Assembly (NCBI RefSeq): GCF_900269665.1
Contig: NZ_LT985361.1
Coordinates: 2,077,459-2,141,458 of the forward strand
Reading direction: 5' to 3'
Length of the DNA: 64,000 nucleotides
DNA from: Nocardia suismassiliense
GTDB taxonomy: Bacteria; Actinomycetota; Actinomycetes; Mycobacteriales; Mycobacteriaceae
Position 1 is the first letter of the stretch. The number at the start of each line of letters is the position of its first letter. A program made the position numbers and the translations under genes. The notes under the pieces are model-generated. The model searched no databases and was not told the DNA's origin. It saw only the letters and a list, made by a program, of their open reading frames with translations. Positions 35,173 to 44,222 of this stretch are shown here, in pieces.

Positions 35173-36327
35173 TCAGCGTTCCCGGCTGAGGCGGCGACGT
35201 TGCAAAGCCCACCACGCTTCCAGGGCACGATCGGGGTCGGTGAGATCGATACCGGTCAGGTCTTGGAAGCGGCGGAGGCGGTAGCGCACGGTGTTGGTGT
35301 GCAAGCCCATCTCCTTGGCGGTGCTGTCCACCCGCATGCCGTTGCCGAGGTAGTGCGCGACGGTGTCGAGCAGCGCTGCGGCACTGTCGTTTCGGCCGAG
35401 CGGTGTGAGGTAGCGGCGGACCAATTCGTCGCCGACCTCGGTATCGGCGAGCACCGCGGGCAACAGCCCGAGATCGGCCAGCTCGTAGACGCCGGTGCGT
35501 TCGAAGGCCTCCGCGGTGGCCATCGCTCGGGTGGCACGGCGAAACGACGGCTCCATCCGATCCAGTCGGGCGGGCGGGCCGATGCCGACCGCGGTGTCGA
35601 TCTCCCTGGCGGGCATGTGGTCCACCACGCCGGCGATGTCGCCGTCGACGAGGGCGAGCAGGCCGTGCGGCCGATCGCCGGACGGTGTGTGCTCGAGCAG
35701 CCGAGCCACCCGGTCCGCGGGCAGCTCGGGATGCGGGCGGGCGCGGATCGCGCGGTATTCGCGATCGGAATCCAAGCCGTATCGTTCGACCTGGACACGG
35801 ATCTCGGCAGGGCTGAGCGTGCCGAACAGGATGCCGCGGACCAAGTCGGCGCGGCGCTGCTGGTCGTGGCGGGTTCGTTCGAAATCGGCATCGATATGTC
35901 CGCGCGCCACTGCGAGGATCGCGGTATCGGTGAGCGCGAGCAATTCGTTGGTCAGGCCGAGCAGTTGACTGTCGCCGATGCCGAGCCTGCGGCCGGTGAC
36001 GACGACCTGGTCGATGGCGATCCGCACGGCCAGCCGCCAGCCGCGGAACATTTCGGTCACCGGGATCCCTTGGCGGCCTCGTGTTTCGCCGTGCGCGGTG
36101 AACACGGCGAGTTCGTCTGCGGTCAACTCACGCCCCTCGGCGAGCACTCGCATCAGCTGATCGATGGTGCGGCGGGTGGCGGGCGCCAGCGTTTCTGAAT
36201 CCAACTGCGCATACGCGGGGATTTCCGCGCGCAGTCGCTTGATGGCCAACGCGGTCAGGTCTGCGGACCGCGCGGACATCTGAGCAAACAGCGCGCGGCG
36301 ATTCGCAGACGGCCCTGGGCTGGACAT
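35173..36327 (-). CDS. PucR/CdaR-family transcriptional regulator
   Basis: About 384 residues. The C-terminal PucR helix-turn-helix is clear (HTNTVRYRLRRFQDLTGIDL), preceded by a GGDEF-like regulatory middle and a helical N-terminal sensor region. ATG 36327 and TTG 36363 are both possible starts. The gene follows a TetR gene in the same direction with a short gap (17-53 bases depending on start), so the two may be co-transcribed. Target and effector cannot be read from the sequence. Confidence 0.83.
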   Translation of the reverse strand: MSSPGPSANRRALFAQMSARSADLTALAIKRLRAEIPAYAQLDSETLAPATRRTIDQLMRVLAEGRELTADELAVFTAHGETRGRQGIPVTEMFRGWRLAVRIAIDQVVVTGRRLGIGDSQLLGLTNELLALTDTAILAVARGHIDADFERTRHDQQRRADLVRGILFGTLSPAEIRVQVERYGLDSDREYRAIRARPHPELPADRVARLLEHTPSGDRPHGLLALVDGDIAGVVDHMPAREIDTAVGIGPPARLDRMEPSFRRATRAMATAEAFERTGVYELADLGLLPAVLADTEVGDELVRRYLTPLGRNDSAAALLDTVAHYLGNGMRVDSTAKEMGLHTNTVRYRLRRFQDLTGIDLTDPDRALEAWWALQRRRLSRER

Positions 36328-36380
36328 ACTCCTGGAGGATAGCCCCTGTTTCGGATTCAGCAACTAGGCGGCTATGCGAC

Positions 36381-37082
36381 TCAGCGTCCGCTGGCCGAGC
36401 GTGATTCCTTCTCCGCGACCAGCAGATACGCCACCATCAGGCGCTTGAGCTCGGACACCGCCTCGGCGTGGCTCTGCTCGTCCTGCACCGAGAAGTTCAG
36501 CATCGAGTAGACGACGTGCACCAGCACCTCGGCCATCATGGTGCGCCGCGCCCGCGGGGTGCGCGGCGTCAGCGGCCGCAGCATCTGCGAGACGACCTCG
36601 GCGAACTCCTTCTCGTGGATCGCGCCCGTCGCCCGCGTCGAGGGCGTGGATTGCATGGCGAGCCACACCTCGCGCCGGGACGGGTCGTTCATCCACAGGT
36701 TCGCCAGATGGTCGACCAGCTGGTTCATGTGCCGCAGCCAGTCCAGCGACGGGATCTCGCCGTGGAAGTCGGCGAGCTCCTGCGAAACGGCCACCAGGTC
36801 TTGGCGATTCAGTTCGCAGACGATGACGTACTTGTTGGCGAAGAATTGATACAGCGTGCCGATCGGCACCTCGGCGCGCGCCGCCACCTCTTCACAGGTA
36901 AACGATTCGAACCCGACCTCGACGAGCAGTTCGCGCGACGCCTGCAACAGCGCGTCGAACTTGCGTTTACTGCGCTCCTGCGTCGGCCGTCGCCGCGGCA
37001 TGAGCTCCTGTGGGTCGTCCTGCAGCTCCAACGCAGGGTCCAGACGTTGGTGCTTCGACCTGGTCTCTGCGCGTACTTCCAC
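36381..37082 (-). CDS. TetR-family transcriptional regulator
   Basis: Up to 233 residues. The HTH is CEEVAARAEVPIGTLYQFFA followed by NKYVIVCEL. An N-terminal RRRPTQERSKRK stretch suggests that the ATG at 37001 could be the start (GGAG lies only 3 bases before it), while GTG 37082 gives the longest form. It is divergent from the unknown membrane-anchored protein gene and upstream of the PucR gene. It is not FasR by sequence as I remember that protein. Confidence 0.8.
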   Translation of the reverse strand: MEVRAETRSKHQRLDPALELQDDPQELMPRRRPTQERSKRKFDALLQASRELLVEVGFESFTCEEVAARAEVPIGTLYQFFANKYVIVCELNRQDLVAVSQELADFHGEIPSLDWLRHMNQLVDHLANLWMNDPSRREVWLAMQSTPSTRATGAIHEKEFAEVVSQMLRPLTPRTPRARRTMMAEVLVHVVYSMLNFSVQDEQSHAEAVSELKRLMVAYLLVAEKESRSASGR

Positions 37083-37243
37083 GTATCCAGGCTAACGGTA
37101 CGGACACACCCACGACACGCGCACGGCTTCTGCGTGTTCATCTTCTGTCCGATTTCACTACCCATCCAGATCGAATGTGGCGCCGAACACATACCGAGCG
37201 CGCGTGGCTTCTGACGCGCGAACGGACCAGGAGGGCGCGACCT

Positions 37244-38539
37244 GTGGTAGCTCGATCAGTGGTAACTCTCGGCGTTTCCACCGAACGTGGCGCCGTGCAC
37301 GCGGTAGCTTTCGCCGACACCGGCGCACGGCTACCCGAGCGCGTGCTGCTGCATCGGGTGAAACGGACACTCGGCGACGGCAAAGCGGACTTGGCGGAAG
37401 CGGTCGAGACGGCGTTGGACGAACTCGCCGCCGAACTCGGCCAGGACCACGAGATCGTGGGCGCGGCCGTCACCTACCGGGACGCCGCCGAGCGGCGCGC
37501 CATCGTCACCAGGCTGGCGTCCGGGCAGTGGCATACGGCCTCTTTGGTGTCGGCCAAGTCCGCGCATCTCAGCGTGGCCGGAATGATGACCTGGCTCGAC
37601 GAATTCGATGATCTGCTGATCTGCGAGGTGGTGCCCGGCCATCAGGCCTTCACCCTCGTCGACCGCGGTCGCCGCCGGGTGCTCGCCTCGATCAGCCAGG
37701 CGGGCGGCGCGACGGCGGACTCGATGGGCGCCGCCGTGACGGCCGCCTGGGACCAGTTCGAGGCGGCGGCGGTCCGGCCGGACGCGGTGGTGCTGATCGG
37801 TTCGGCCGCAGGCAAACCCGCGGTCATCGCGGCCGTGGACGCCTTCGGCGCGCCGGTGATCCCGTGCAAGACTTCGGCCGCCGCGTCGGCCGCCGGTGCC
37901 GCGCTGTATGCGATGGCGGACGTGGACGGCGTCGGTGAGACGGAAGAACGGGTACGCCGCGTCCGTGGCGGCGCCGCGGTGTTCGCCGCGGCCAGCGTGC
38001 TCGCGGGCGGGCTGGTGGTCGGCGGTGTGTACGTCGCGGGCGGTTCGTCGCGGACGTTGCCGGGTGCGGTGGTGAAGGACGCGCACGTCACCGCCGAATC
38101 GAAGGTGGTCGTCAGCGGGTCGGGCGCGGACAAGCCGGACCGGATCCGGATCGATACGCCCCGGGTCGAGGGGCCCGTGCTGGACCGGCGCGCACCCGTC
38201 GTCGCGGCGGAGCCGGAGATAACGGTCGTCACCCTCGATACCGTCGAATCCGAGCCGCAGTACTCCGCCCAGCTGTGGGGGAGCACGCCGCAGGATCGCA
38301 CGGAATCGTTGATCCCCGCCGAACCCGCACGCGACTCCGAAGCCAAAGCCACGACGCCGCTGACGTCGGGCTCTGGTGTCCCGGCGGCCACCAACAAGGT
38401 CGGCGCCCCGAACGGGTCGCTGCTCTTCCCCGGCGAGTCACCGCCCCCTCCGGCGTTCACCGCAGAGTCGTATACCTGGTGGGACAACCACTTCCGGATG
38501 ATGGTGCAGTGGGCGGCTCAGCAGATCATGTCCACCTGA
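37244..38539 (+). CDS. Unknown protein with ASKHA-like N-terminus and one membrane helix
   Basis: 431 residues from GTG 37244 (AGGAGG 9 bases upstream). The N-terminal part (VTLGVSTERGAVHAVAF, VVLIGSAAGKPAVIAAV, AAASAAGAALYAMAD) resembles the actin/hexokinase-like fold. A single hydrophobic helix lies at about 242-267, and a Pro/Ser/Thr-rich extracellular tail ends in a Trp-rich ESYTWWDNHFRMMVQWAAQQ. Such proteins are conserved but uncharacterised in mycolic-acid actinomycetes. A cell-envelope role is plausible; no enzymatic function is assigned. Confidence 0.7.
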   Translation: MVARSVVTLGVSTERGAVHAVAFADTGARLPERVLLHRVKRTLGDGKADLAEAVETALDELAAELGQDHEIVGAAVTYRDAAERRAIVTRLASGQWHTASLVSAKSAHLSVAGMMTWLDEFDDLLICEVVPGHQAFTLVDRGRRRVLASISQAGGATADSMGAAVTAAWDQFEAAAVRPDAVVLIGSAAGKPAVIAAVDAFGAPVIPCKTSAAASAAGAALYAMADVDGVGETEERVRRVRGGAAVFAAASVLAGGLVVGGVYVAGGSSRTLPGAVVKDAHVTAESKVVVSGSGADKPDRIRIDTPRVEGPVLDRRAPVVAAEPEITVVTLDTVESEPQYSAQLWGSTPQDRTESLIPAEPARDSEAKATTPLTSGSGVPAATNKVGAPNGSLLFPGESPPPPAFTAESYTWWDNHFRMMVQWAAQQIMST

Positions 38540-38547
38540 GCCGAAAC

Positions 38548-38601
38548 GACCTGCGGCGCAAGGTCCGTCCCCTCCCGCAATCGGACCTTACGCCGCAGGT
38601 C
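38548..38601. terminator. Bidirectional hairpin terminator
   Basis: Twenty-base arms at 38548-38567 and 38582-38601, pairing at all but one position, around a 14-base loop. It is placed between two convergent genes and overlaps the last bases of the ABC permease gene. Confidence 0.8.
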
Positions 38602-39373
38602 AGTTCTTGGTCCTGCGCCGGAACAGCGCACCCGCGGCGAGGTATCCCGCCAGCCCGATGCCCGCGCACCACAACACGGCCAGCAGCGCGCTGTCGCCGA
38701 TCGCGGTACCCATCAGCAGACCGCGCAGGGTTTCGATCACCGGCGTGACCGGCTGGTTCTCGGCGAACCAGTGCAACCCGGTCGGCATCGACTGCGGCGG
38801 GACGAAGGCGCTGCTCACGTACGGCAGGAACATGAAGAAGAAGGTGGACCCGCTGGCGGCTTCGGGATTCTTCGCGAGCAGCCCGAGTGCGGCCGCGACC
38901 CAGGACAGCGCGAGCACGAACATCGCGATGATGCCGTAGGCGGCGACCCAGCGCAGCGGATCACCGGTCGGCCGAAAGCCGATCGCCACCGCGACCAGGA
39001 TTACCAGCGTGGTGGTGACCAGATTGCGCAGCACGCTTTCCACCACGTGTCCGGTCAGCACCGACGACCGGGCAATGGCCATGCTGCGGAATCGATCGAT
39101 GATGCCGTTGGTCAGATCGGTGGCCAAGCTCACCGCGGTGGTGGCCGATCCGAAGCCGGCACACAGCAGAATGATGCCGGGTACCACATAGTCGATGTAC
39201 GCGCCGCCGACGTTCATCGCGCCGCCGAACACGTAGGCGAACATCATCAGGATCGCGATCGGCACCGCGACGGTCGTCAGCATCGTGTCGGGACTGCGCA
39301 CCGTGTGGCGCAGGTTGCGGCTCAGCATGGTGACCGAATCCTGCACGGCCAGCCGGGTATTCATGATCGTCAC
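38600..39373 (-). CDS. ABC-2 type permease, DrrB-like
   Basis: 257 residues with six membrane segments, of the daunorubicin-resistance DrrB/ABC-2 type (NTRLAVQDSVTMLSRNLRHTVRSP N-terminus, GAMNVGGAYIDYVVPGIILL, IDRFRSMAIARSSVLTGH). It forms an exporter with the ATPase encoded immediately upstream; start and stop overlap by 4 bases. Substrate unknown; these systems often export lipids or hydrophobic drugs. Confidence 0.9.
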   Translation of the reverse strand: MTIMNTRLAVQDSVTMLSRNLRHTVRSPDTMLTTVAVPIAILMMFAYVFGGAMNVGGAYIDYVVPGIILLCAGFGSATTAVSLATDLTNGIIDRFRSMAIARSSVLTGHVVESVLRNLVTTTLVILVAVAIGFRPTGDPLRWVAAYGIIAMFVLALSWVAAALGLLAKNPEAASGSTFFFMFLPYVSSAFVPPQSMPTGLHWFAENQPVTPVIETLRGLLMGTAIGDSALLAVLWCAGIGLAGYLAAGALFRRRTKN

Positions 39374-40326
39374 AGCACTGCTGCTTTCTGCGTGGTGGGG
39401 TGGCCGGTGAGGGCGAAGAACACGTCGTCGAGGTCGGGGGTGTGGATGGTCAGCCCGTCGATGGTGATCGCCTGGTCCTCGAATTGGTCGAGCAACTGTT
39501 TGAGCGTGCCGACGCTGCCGTCCGAAGGCACTTGCAACGCCAGCTGTTCGGCGTCGATCTCGGCGCCGGGCACGGCGCGGGCCGCGGCGGCCAAGCCGTG
39601 CTGGTCGGCGAAGCGCAGCTGGATGTGCCCGCCGGGGGCGAGCCGCTTCAGATCGCCCGGCGTGCCCTCGGCCACGATCTTCCCGTTGTGCAGCACCGCG
39701 ATCCGATCCGCCAGCTGATCGGCCTCCTCCAGGTATTGCGTGGTGAGAAAGATCGTCACGCCGTCGGCCACCAGGTTCCGGATCACCTGCCAGAGTTCGC
39801 GGCGGCTGCGCGGGTCGAGGCCGGTGGTCGGTTCGTCGAGGAAGATGATCCGCGGCGCACCCATCAGGCTCATGGCGAGGTCGAGCCGTCGGCGCATGCC
39901 GCCGGAGTAGGTGGCGACGCGGGCATCGGCGGCGGCGGTCAGTTCGAATCGGTCGAGCAGAGCGGCGGTGCGATCGGTGATCTGCTGTTTGCCCAGATGC
40001 AGCAGCCTGCCCATCAGCCGGAGATTCTCGGCACCGGTCAGCACCTCGTCCACCGCGGAGTACTGACCGGTGACGCCGATGAGGCGGCGCACGGTATCGG
40101 CCTCGTGCGCGAGATCGTGGCCGCCGACCCGGATCGCACCACTGTCGGCACCGGTCAACGTGGCCAGGATGCGCACGATGGTCGTCTTGCCCGCCCCGTT
40201 CGGGCCGAGCAGCGAGAAGACCGTGCCCGCCGCGACTTCCAGGTCGATCCCGGCCAGCACCGTCCGGTCGCCGAAGGTTTTGGTCAACCCGCTGATGCTG
40301 ACAGCGGGTGTAGATGGGACTGTCAT
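39370..40326 (-). CDS. ABC transporter ATP-binding protein, DrrA-like
   Basis: 318 residues. Walker A GPNGAGKTT (about 40-48), Q-loop, signature YSGGMRRRLDLA, Walker B IIFLDEPTTGLD, and a C-terminal DrrA-type extension after about residue 220. It pairs with the overlapping permease gene. The divergent TetR across the nested palindrome at 40344-40384 is the likely regulator, the usual arrangement for a drug-inducible exporter. Confidence 0.93.
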   Translation of the reverse strand: MTVPSTPAVSISGLTKTFGDRTVLAGIDLEVAAGTVFSLLGPNGAGKTTIVRILATLTGADSGAIRVGGHDLAHEADTVRRLIGVTGQYSAVDEVLTGAENLRLMGRLLHLGKQQITDRTAALLDRFELTAAADARVATYSGGMRRRLDLAMSLMGAPRIIFLDEPTTGLDPRSRRELWQVIRNLVADGVTIFLTTQYLEEADQLADRIAVLHNGKIVAEGTPGDLKRLAPGGHIQLRFADQHGLAAAARAVPGAEIDAEQLALQVPSDGSVGTLKQLLDQFEDQAITIDGLTIHTPDLDDVFFALTGHPTTQKAAVL

Positions 40327-40343
40327 GTGGTTCCTCGGGTCAG

Positions 40344-40384
40344 AACTGTGTATGAGCTAAACTTAGTTTAGACGGTACACAGTT
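40344..40384. promoter_or_regulatory. Nested 41-bp palindrome, likely operator of the exporter/TetR pair
   Basis: Outer arms AACTGTGTA (40344-40352) and TACACAGTT (40376-40384), and inner arms CTAAAC (40357-40362) and GTTTAG (40366-40371), share one centre at 40364. It lies between the divergent ABC operon and tetR, 17 bases from the ATPase start. Confidence 0.75.
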
Positions 40385-40425
40385 TTTGGTCAGAGGGAAG
40401 AGGCAACGAGAAAGAGGGGTCGACA

Positions 40426-41175
40426 GTGGTGGACACACCGAAGGCGGTCAGCGGCGTGGCGGCGCAGGCCAAGCCCTTCGCCTTGATGTGGGGTCTGGAC
40501 GAGCAGGGCACGCGCGGGCCCAAGCGCGGGCTGAGTCTCGATCAGGTGATCGACACGGCGATCGAGGTGGCCGATGCCGAAGGGGTGGCGGCGCTGTCGA
40601 TGAGCCGGGTCGCCAAGCGGCTCGGCTTCACCACCATGTCGCTCTACCGCTACGTGGACAGCAAGGACACCCTGCTCGTCCTGATCTCGGATCGCGCGCT
40701 CGGGTTACCGCCGGAACTGCCGGTCGGCGTCGGCTGGCGGGTCGGGATCGAGGCCTGGGCCGCAGGCATATCCGAGGCGCTGCGACGGCACCCGTGGTTC
40801 GTGGATCTGCCGCTGGCCGCGCCGCCGATGGGGCCGTGCAACATGGCCTGGCTGGACGCGGGCCTCGGGATGTTCGCCGACACGGCCGTGCCCGAGCCGA
40901 TGAAACTGCAACTCGTCATGAATGTTTCGTTGTATCTGATCGGCCGGATGCGCGTCGCCAAGGAACTGGCGGGGAGCGGGGACAACGCCGAGTACCCGGC
41001 CATGTTGAGCCGGGTACTCGACCCGCAGCGCTACCCGGCGCTGACGCGCGCCCTCGCCGCCCAGGCGTTCGACGATGACGACGTGGAGTGGGACGACGGG
41101 GGACTGCGGTTCGGTCTGGCCCGGCTGCTGGACGGCTACGAGCAGTTCGTCCGAACGTTCGAGCAGCAGTCCTAG
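40426..41175 (+). CDS. TetR-family regulator (tetracycline-repressor-type C-terminal domain)
   Basis: 249 residues. The HTH is ALSMSRVAKRLGFTTMSLYR followed by YVDSKDTLL; the C-terminal part is the long helical domain of TetR/AcrR class regulators. GTG starts cluster at 40426. It is divergent from the DrrAB-like exporter, which it probably represses. The 3' end overlaps the convergent bcp gene by 4 bases. Confidence 0.88.
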   Translation: MVDTPKAVSGVAAQAKPFALMWGLDEQGTRGPKRGLSLDQVIDTAIEVADAEGVAALSMSRVAKRLGFTTMSLYRYVDSKDTLLVLISDRALGLPPELPVGVGWRVGIEAWAAGISEALRRHPWFVDLPLAAPPMGPCNMAWLDAGLGMFADTAVPEPMKLQLVMNVSLYLIGRMRVAKELAGSGDNAEYPAMLSRVLDPQRYPALTRALAAQAFDDDDVEWDDGGLRFGLARLLDGYEQFVRTFEQQS

Positions 41176-41645
41176 ACCGACAGGTCGCGGCGCAGCTTGG
41201 CGACGTGCCCGGTGGCCTTCACGTTGTACTGGGCGACCTCGATCTTGCCCGCCTCGTCCACCAGGAAGGTGGAGCGGATGACCCCGGTGACGGTCTTGCC
41301 GTACATGGTCTTCTCGCCGAACGCGCCCCACGCGGTGAGCACGGCCTTGTCCGGATCGGACAGCAGCGGGAAGGTGAGCTGCTCGGCGTCGCGGAACTTG
41401 GCCAGCTTCGCGGGCTTGTCCGGCGAGATGCCGAGCACGGTGAGGCCCGCGCCGTCGAGTTCGGCCAGGTTGTCGCGGAAATCGCAGGCCTGTTTGGTGC
41501 AGCCGGGGGTGCTGGCGGCGGGGTAGAAGTACACGATCACCTTGCGGCCGCGGTAGTCGGCGAGCGACACGTCCTTGCCGTCGGCGTCGGGCAGCGTGAA
41601 ATCGGGGGCGGTATCGCCGGGGGAGAGTCGTTGGTTGTCGGTCAC
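41172..41645 (-). CDS. bcp: Thiol peroxidase / peroxiredoxin, Bcp type
   Basis: 157 residues from GTG 41645, the usual Bcp length. The peroxidatic and resolving cysteines are in STPGCTKQACDFRD (C-x4-C), with LSPGDTAPDFTLPD at the N-terminus and VIRSTFLVDEAGKI near the end. It reduces hydroperoxides using thioredoxin. A longer frame upstream is not Bcp-like. Confidence 0.93.
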   Translation of the reverse strand: MTDNQRLSPGDTAPDFTLPDADGKDVSLADYRGRKVIVYFYPAASTPGCTKQACDFRDNLAELDGAGLTVLGISPDKPAKLAKFRDAEQLTFPLLSDPDKAVLTAWGAFGEKTMYGKTVTGVIRSTFLVDEAGKIEVAQYNVKATGHVAKLRRDLSV

Positions 41646-41888
41646 GTCCTGCACGGTAACCGACGGCTCGGACACTCTGCCGACAGACGGAACGACACTG
41701 TGCGGACCGACAGAACCGCGCCGCGCGCACCTCGGCAGCACTGTGCGGATCTATAGAACGCCGCGTGCCCCGGGTCGGCGCCGCGCGGACCGATACACTC
41801 GGCCGGGAGCTGAGGGTGACCCGCGAAGGCCGAACACGCACCGCGATTCGAGCCCCGGCGCGGCACATCAAACACAGGAGGCCTGAAC

Positions 41889-42110
41889 GTGGCGAAGGAT
41901 ACCGAGCGGATCGAGCAGGAGATCGAGGCCGCGCGCACGCGGCTGGCGAGCACGCTCGACGAACTCGCGGTGCGCGCGGATCCGCAGCGGATCGCGAGCG
42001 ACAGCAAGCAGATCGTGCTGCGGAAGCTGAACGAGCCCAAGGTGAAGTACAGCCTGATCGGTGCGGCCGTCGTGGTGGTCGGGCTGGTGCTGGTCAAGAT
42101 CTTCCGCTGA
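41889..42110 (+). CDS. DUF3618 family membrane-anchored protein
   Basis: 73 residues. N-terminal helix with the RIEQEIEAARTRLASTLDEL pattern of DUF3618 and a C-terminal membrane helix (YSLIGAAVVVVGLVLVKIF). GTG start at 41889 with CAGGAGG upstream. Function unknown. The 240 bases before it contain only a possible -10 (TACACT near 41794). Confidence 0.85.
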   Translation: MAKDTERIEQEIEAARTRLASTLDELAVRADPQRIASDSKQIVLRKLNEPKVKYSLIGAAVVVVGLVLVKIFR

Positions 42111-42126
42111 GTCGGCGCCGAACAGC

Positions 42127-42161
42127 AGAACACCCGGTGTGCCTGGCACACCGGGTGTTCT
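42127..42161. terminator. Bidirectional hairpin terminator
   Basis: Perfect 15-bp arms, AGAACACCCGGTGTG (42127-42141) and its complement (42147-42161), with a 5-base loop, between two convergent genes. Confidence 0.85.
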
Positions 42162-42174
42162 TGGTTCACGGGTA

Positions 42175-42471
42175 TCAGACCGTGGGGCAGGCGAACCCGT
42201 CACCGTCCGGATCCAGGTGCGGGCCGTAGCCCGGTTCGCCACGAAACAGTGGCGCCCGGTTGGCGCGCTTGGCGTCTTCACAGTTGGCGAAGGCACCGCC
42301 GGCCGAACCGGTCTGCGTCAGACCAGCCGAACCGGTTGCGGCCGAGCCGGTGTCGACGGCCGACGATCCGGTTCCGGAGGAACCTGAGGGAGGCTGAGCC
42401 AGCGCGGTCGGCGCCGCAAGGAGGGTCAGTCCCGCGACGGCAGCGCTGAGGGTAAGCCGGCGAACGTTCAT
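42175..42471 (-). CDS. Secreted protein with Excalibur calcium-binding domain
   Basis: 98 residues. Cleavable signal peptide (VRRLTLSAAVAGLTLLAAPTA then ALAQ), a Ser/Gly/Thr-rich linker, and a C-terminal Excalibur domain with NCEDAKRANRAPLF and DPDGDGFACP, including the EF-hand-like DxDxDG loop. ATG at 42471 is preceded by AGAGGA. Surface or extracellular; function unknown. Confidence 0.9.
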   Translation of the reverse strand: MNVRRLTLSAAVAGLTLLAAPTALAQPPSGSSGTGSSAVDTGSAATGSAGLTQTGSAGGAFANCEDAKRANRAPLFRGEPGYGPHLDPDGDGFACPTV

Positions 42472-42571
42472 GTATTCCTCTAAATAGTTGCTGCGATGGA
42501 TAGGCGTCCGACCGGACGCCGCATCCACTGTTGTGACGCCTCGCCCGCTTGTCAACCGCGTCGGCCGAGAA

Positions 42572-43549
42572 CTAGGGCATTAGGGGATGGCCCGCCACGT
42601 GCTCGGCGGGGATGTTTCCCATGCGTCCTGCCTGGTAGTCGTCCATGGCCTGGATGATTTCGGCGCGAGTGTTCATTACGAACGGCCCGTATTGCACAAC
42701 GGGTTCTTTGATCGGCCGGCCGCCGAGCAACAACACCTCGAGGTCGCCGCTCCGATTGTGTTGGTGCGCATCGGCACTCACCGTGATCGCGTCGCCGGGA
42801 CCGAAGACGGCCAGCTGTCCCTCGCGCAGTGGCCTGCGTTCGGCACCGACGGTGCCGCTGCCGGACAGCACGTACGCCATCGCCGTGAAGTGTTGCGGCC
42901 ACGGCGTTTCCAGCTGTCCGCCGGGGCTGATCGAGGCGTGCGCGTAGGCGATCGGGGTGTAGGTCGAGCCGGGGCCGTCGAATCCGCCGACCGAACCCGC
43001 GATGAGCCGGACCAGTGCGCCGCCGTCGTGCGAACTGACCAGGGTCAGCTCACCGGCGCGCAGATCCTGGTAGCGCGGTGCGGCGAACTTGAGCGCGCGC
43101 GGCAGGTTCACCCACAGTTGGATGCCGTGGAACCAGCCGCCCGTCATGACCAGCTGCTCGGTGGGCAGCTCGTCGTGCAGGATGCCGGAGCCCGCGGTCA
43201 TCCACTGCGTATCGCCCTCGCCGATCACGCCACCGCCGCCGTTGGAGTCGTGGTGGACCATGGCGCCGTCCATGACATAGGTGACGGTCTCGAAACCGCG
43301 GTGTGGATGCCACGGCGCGCCCTTCGCCTCGTGCGGCTCGTAGGCGACCGGACCCATCTGGTCGAGCAGGATGAACGGGTCGGCGGTGCGCAGGTCCACG
43401 CTCGGGAAGGGCCTGCGGACCTCGAACCCCGCACCCTCGCGCTGTTTCGGCGCGCTGACCACGGCGCGCACCGGACGTTCGCGCATGGTGTCGGTGGGCT
43501 GGGGCAGGCGCGGCAGGATCATGAGGTCGGGGACGGTGATGGCGGGCAT
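42572..43549 (-). CDS. Pirin-family protein
   Basis: 325 residues, bicupin. The N-terminal domain has the pirin metal site (WHPHRGFETVTYVMDG, then MVHHDS) and the GEGDTQWMTAGSGILHDE block. Some pirins are quercetinases or redox-sensing cofactors. It is divergent from a MarR regulator with a shared short intergenic region, a pairing often seen for pirin genes. Confidence 0.9.
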   Translation of the reverse strand: MPAITVPDLMILPRLPQPTDTMRERPVRAVVSAPKQREGAGFEVRRPFPSVDLRTADPFILLDQMGPVAYEPHEAKGAPWHPHRGFETVTYVMDGAMVHHDSNGGGGVIGEGDTQWMTAGSGILHDELPTEQLVMTGGWFHGIQLWVNLPRALKFAAPRYQDLRAGELTLVSSHDGGALVRLIAGSVGGFDGPGSTYTPIAYAHASISPGGQLETPWPQHFTAMAYVLSGSGTVGAERRPLREGQLAVFGPGDAITVSADAHQHNRSGDLEVLLLGGRPIKEPVVQYGPFVMNTRAEIIQAMDDYQAGRMGNIPAEHVAGHPLMP

Positions 43550-43565
43550 CGAAACCTCCTGGGGG

Positions 43566-43589
43566 ATTTGGTGTCCATGTCAACCAAAT
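43566..43589. promoter_or_regulatory. Inverted repeat between pirin and marR genes
   Basis: ATTTGGT (43566-43572) and ACCAAAT (43583-43589) flank a 10-base spacer in the 59-bp divergent gap. The size suits a MarR-dimer site controlling both genes. Confidence 0.6.
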
Positions 43590-43608
43590 GTGAGTAGACT
43601 TCATTCCC

Positions 43609-44073
43609 ATGGAGTGGCTGAGTGACGACGAGCAGGCGACGTGGTCGGCCTACATCCGCCTGCGCCAGCGGCTGGACGCGGCGATCGCGGAGGGATTGAC
43701 CCGGGACGGGCTGTCCGCGGCGGACTACGAACTGATGGTCGCCCTCTCGGCCGCACCGGGTGACTGCCTGCGGGCCAAGGATCTCGCGGCCGAGGTCTGC
43801 TGGGAGAAGAGCAGGTTGTCCAAGCATCTCGCCCGCATGGACGCGCGCGGGCTCGTCGATCGGCAGCCGGTGGCGGAGGATGCGCGCGGGGTGCTGGTCA
43901 AGCTCACGGCCGAAGGCCGCCGGTTACTCGAACACGCTGCCCCGAACCACGTCCGGCTGGTGCGTGAGGTCTTCATCGACTGCATCACCCCCGAAGAAGC
44001 CCGCGCCCTCCAGTCCCTGTCCGACAAAGTACTTGTCGCAGTAGAGGAAACCCACTCCGCCGTAGGCGCCTGA
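43609..44073 (+). CDS. MarR-family transcriptional regulator
   Basis: 154 residues. The winged helix is seen in CLRAKDLAAEVCWEKSRLSK followed by HLARMDARGLVDRQ and the DARGVLVKLTAEGR wing. It probably represses the divergent pirin gene and itself. A single Cys in the recognition region and others elsewhere allow redox sensing, but this is speculative. Confidence 0.9.
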   Translation: MEWLSDDEQATWSAYIRLRQRLDAAIAEGLTRDGLSAADYELMVALSAAPGDCLRAKDLAAEVCWEKSRLSKHLARMDARGLVDRQPVAEDARGVLVKLTAEGRRLLEHAAPNHVRLVREVFIDCITPEEARALQSLSDKVLVAVEETHSAVGA

Positions 44074-44080
44074 GTGCTTC

Positions 44081-44147
44081 CAAGATCAGGGGGAACTGAG
44101 GCCGGTGTTTCCCGAGAAGCGACCTACCTTAGTTCCCCCTGATCTTG
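44081..44147. terminator. Long-armed inverted repeat between convergent genes
   Basis: Perfect 17-bp arms, CAAGATCAGGGGGAACT (44081-44097) and its complement (44131-44147), around a 33-base loop. It follows marR and faces the DUF1992 gene. The loop is much longer than in the other terminators here. Confidence 0.75.
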
Positions 44148-44222
44148 AAACGGTCGCTCAGTGACCGCTGCTGGGTCGGCGCAACCAGCTCGGGGCAGTG
44201 GCGGCTCGGGCGGGCTGTGAGA

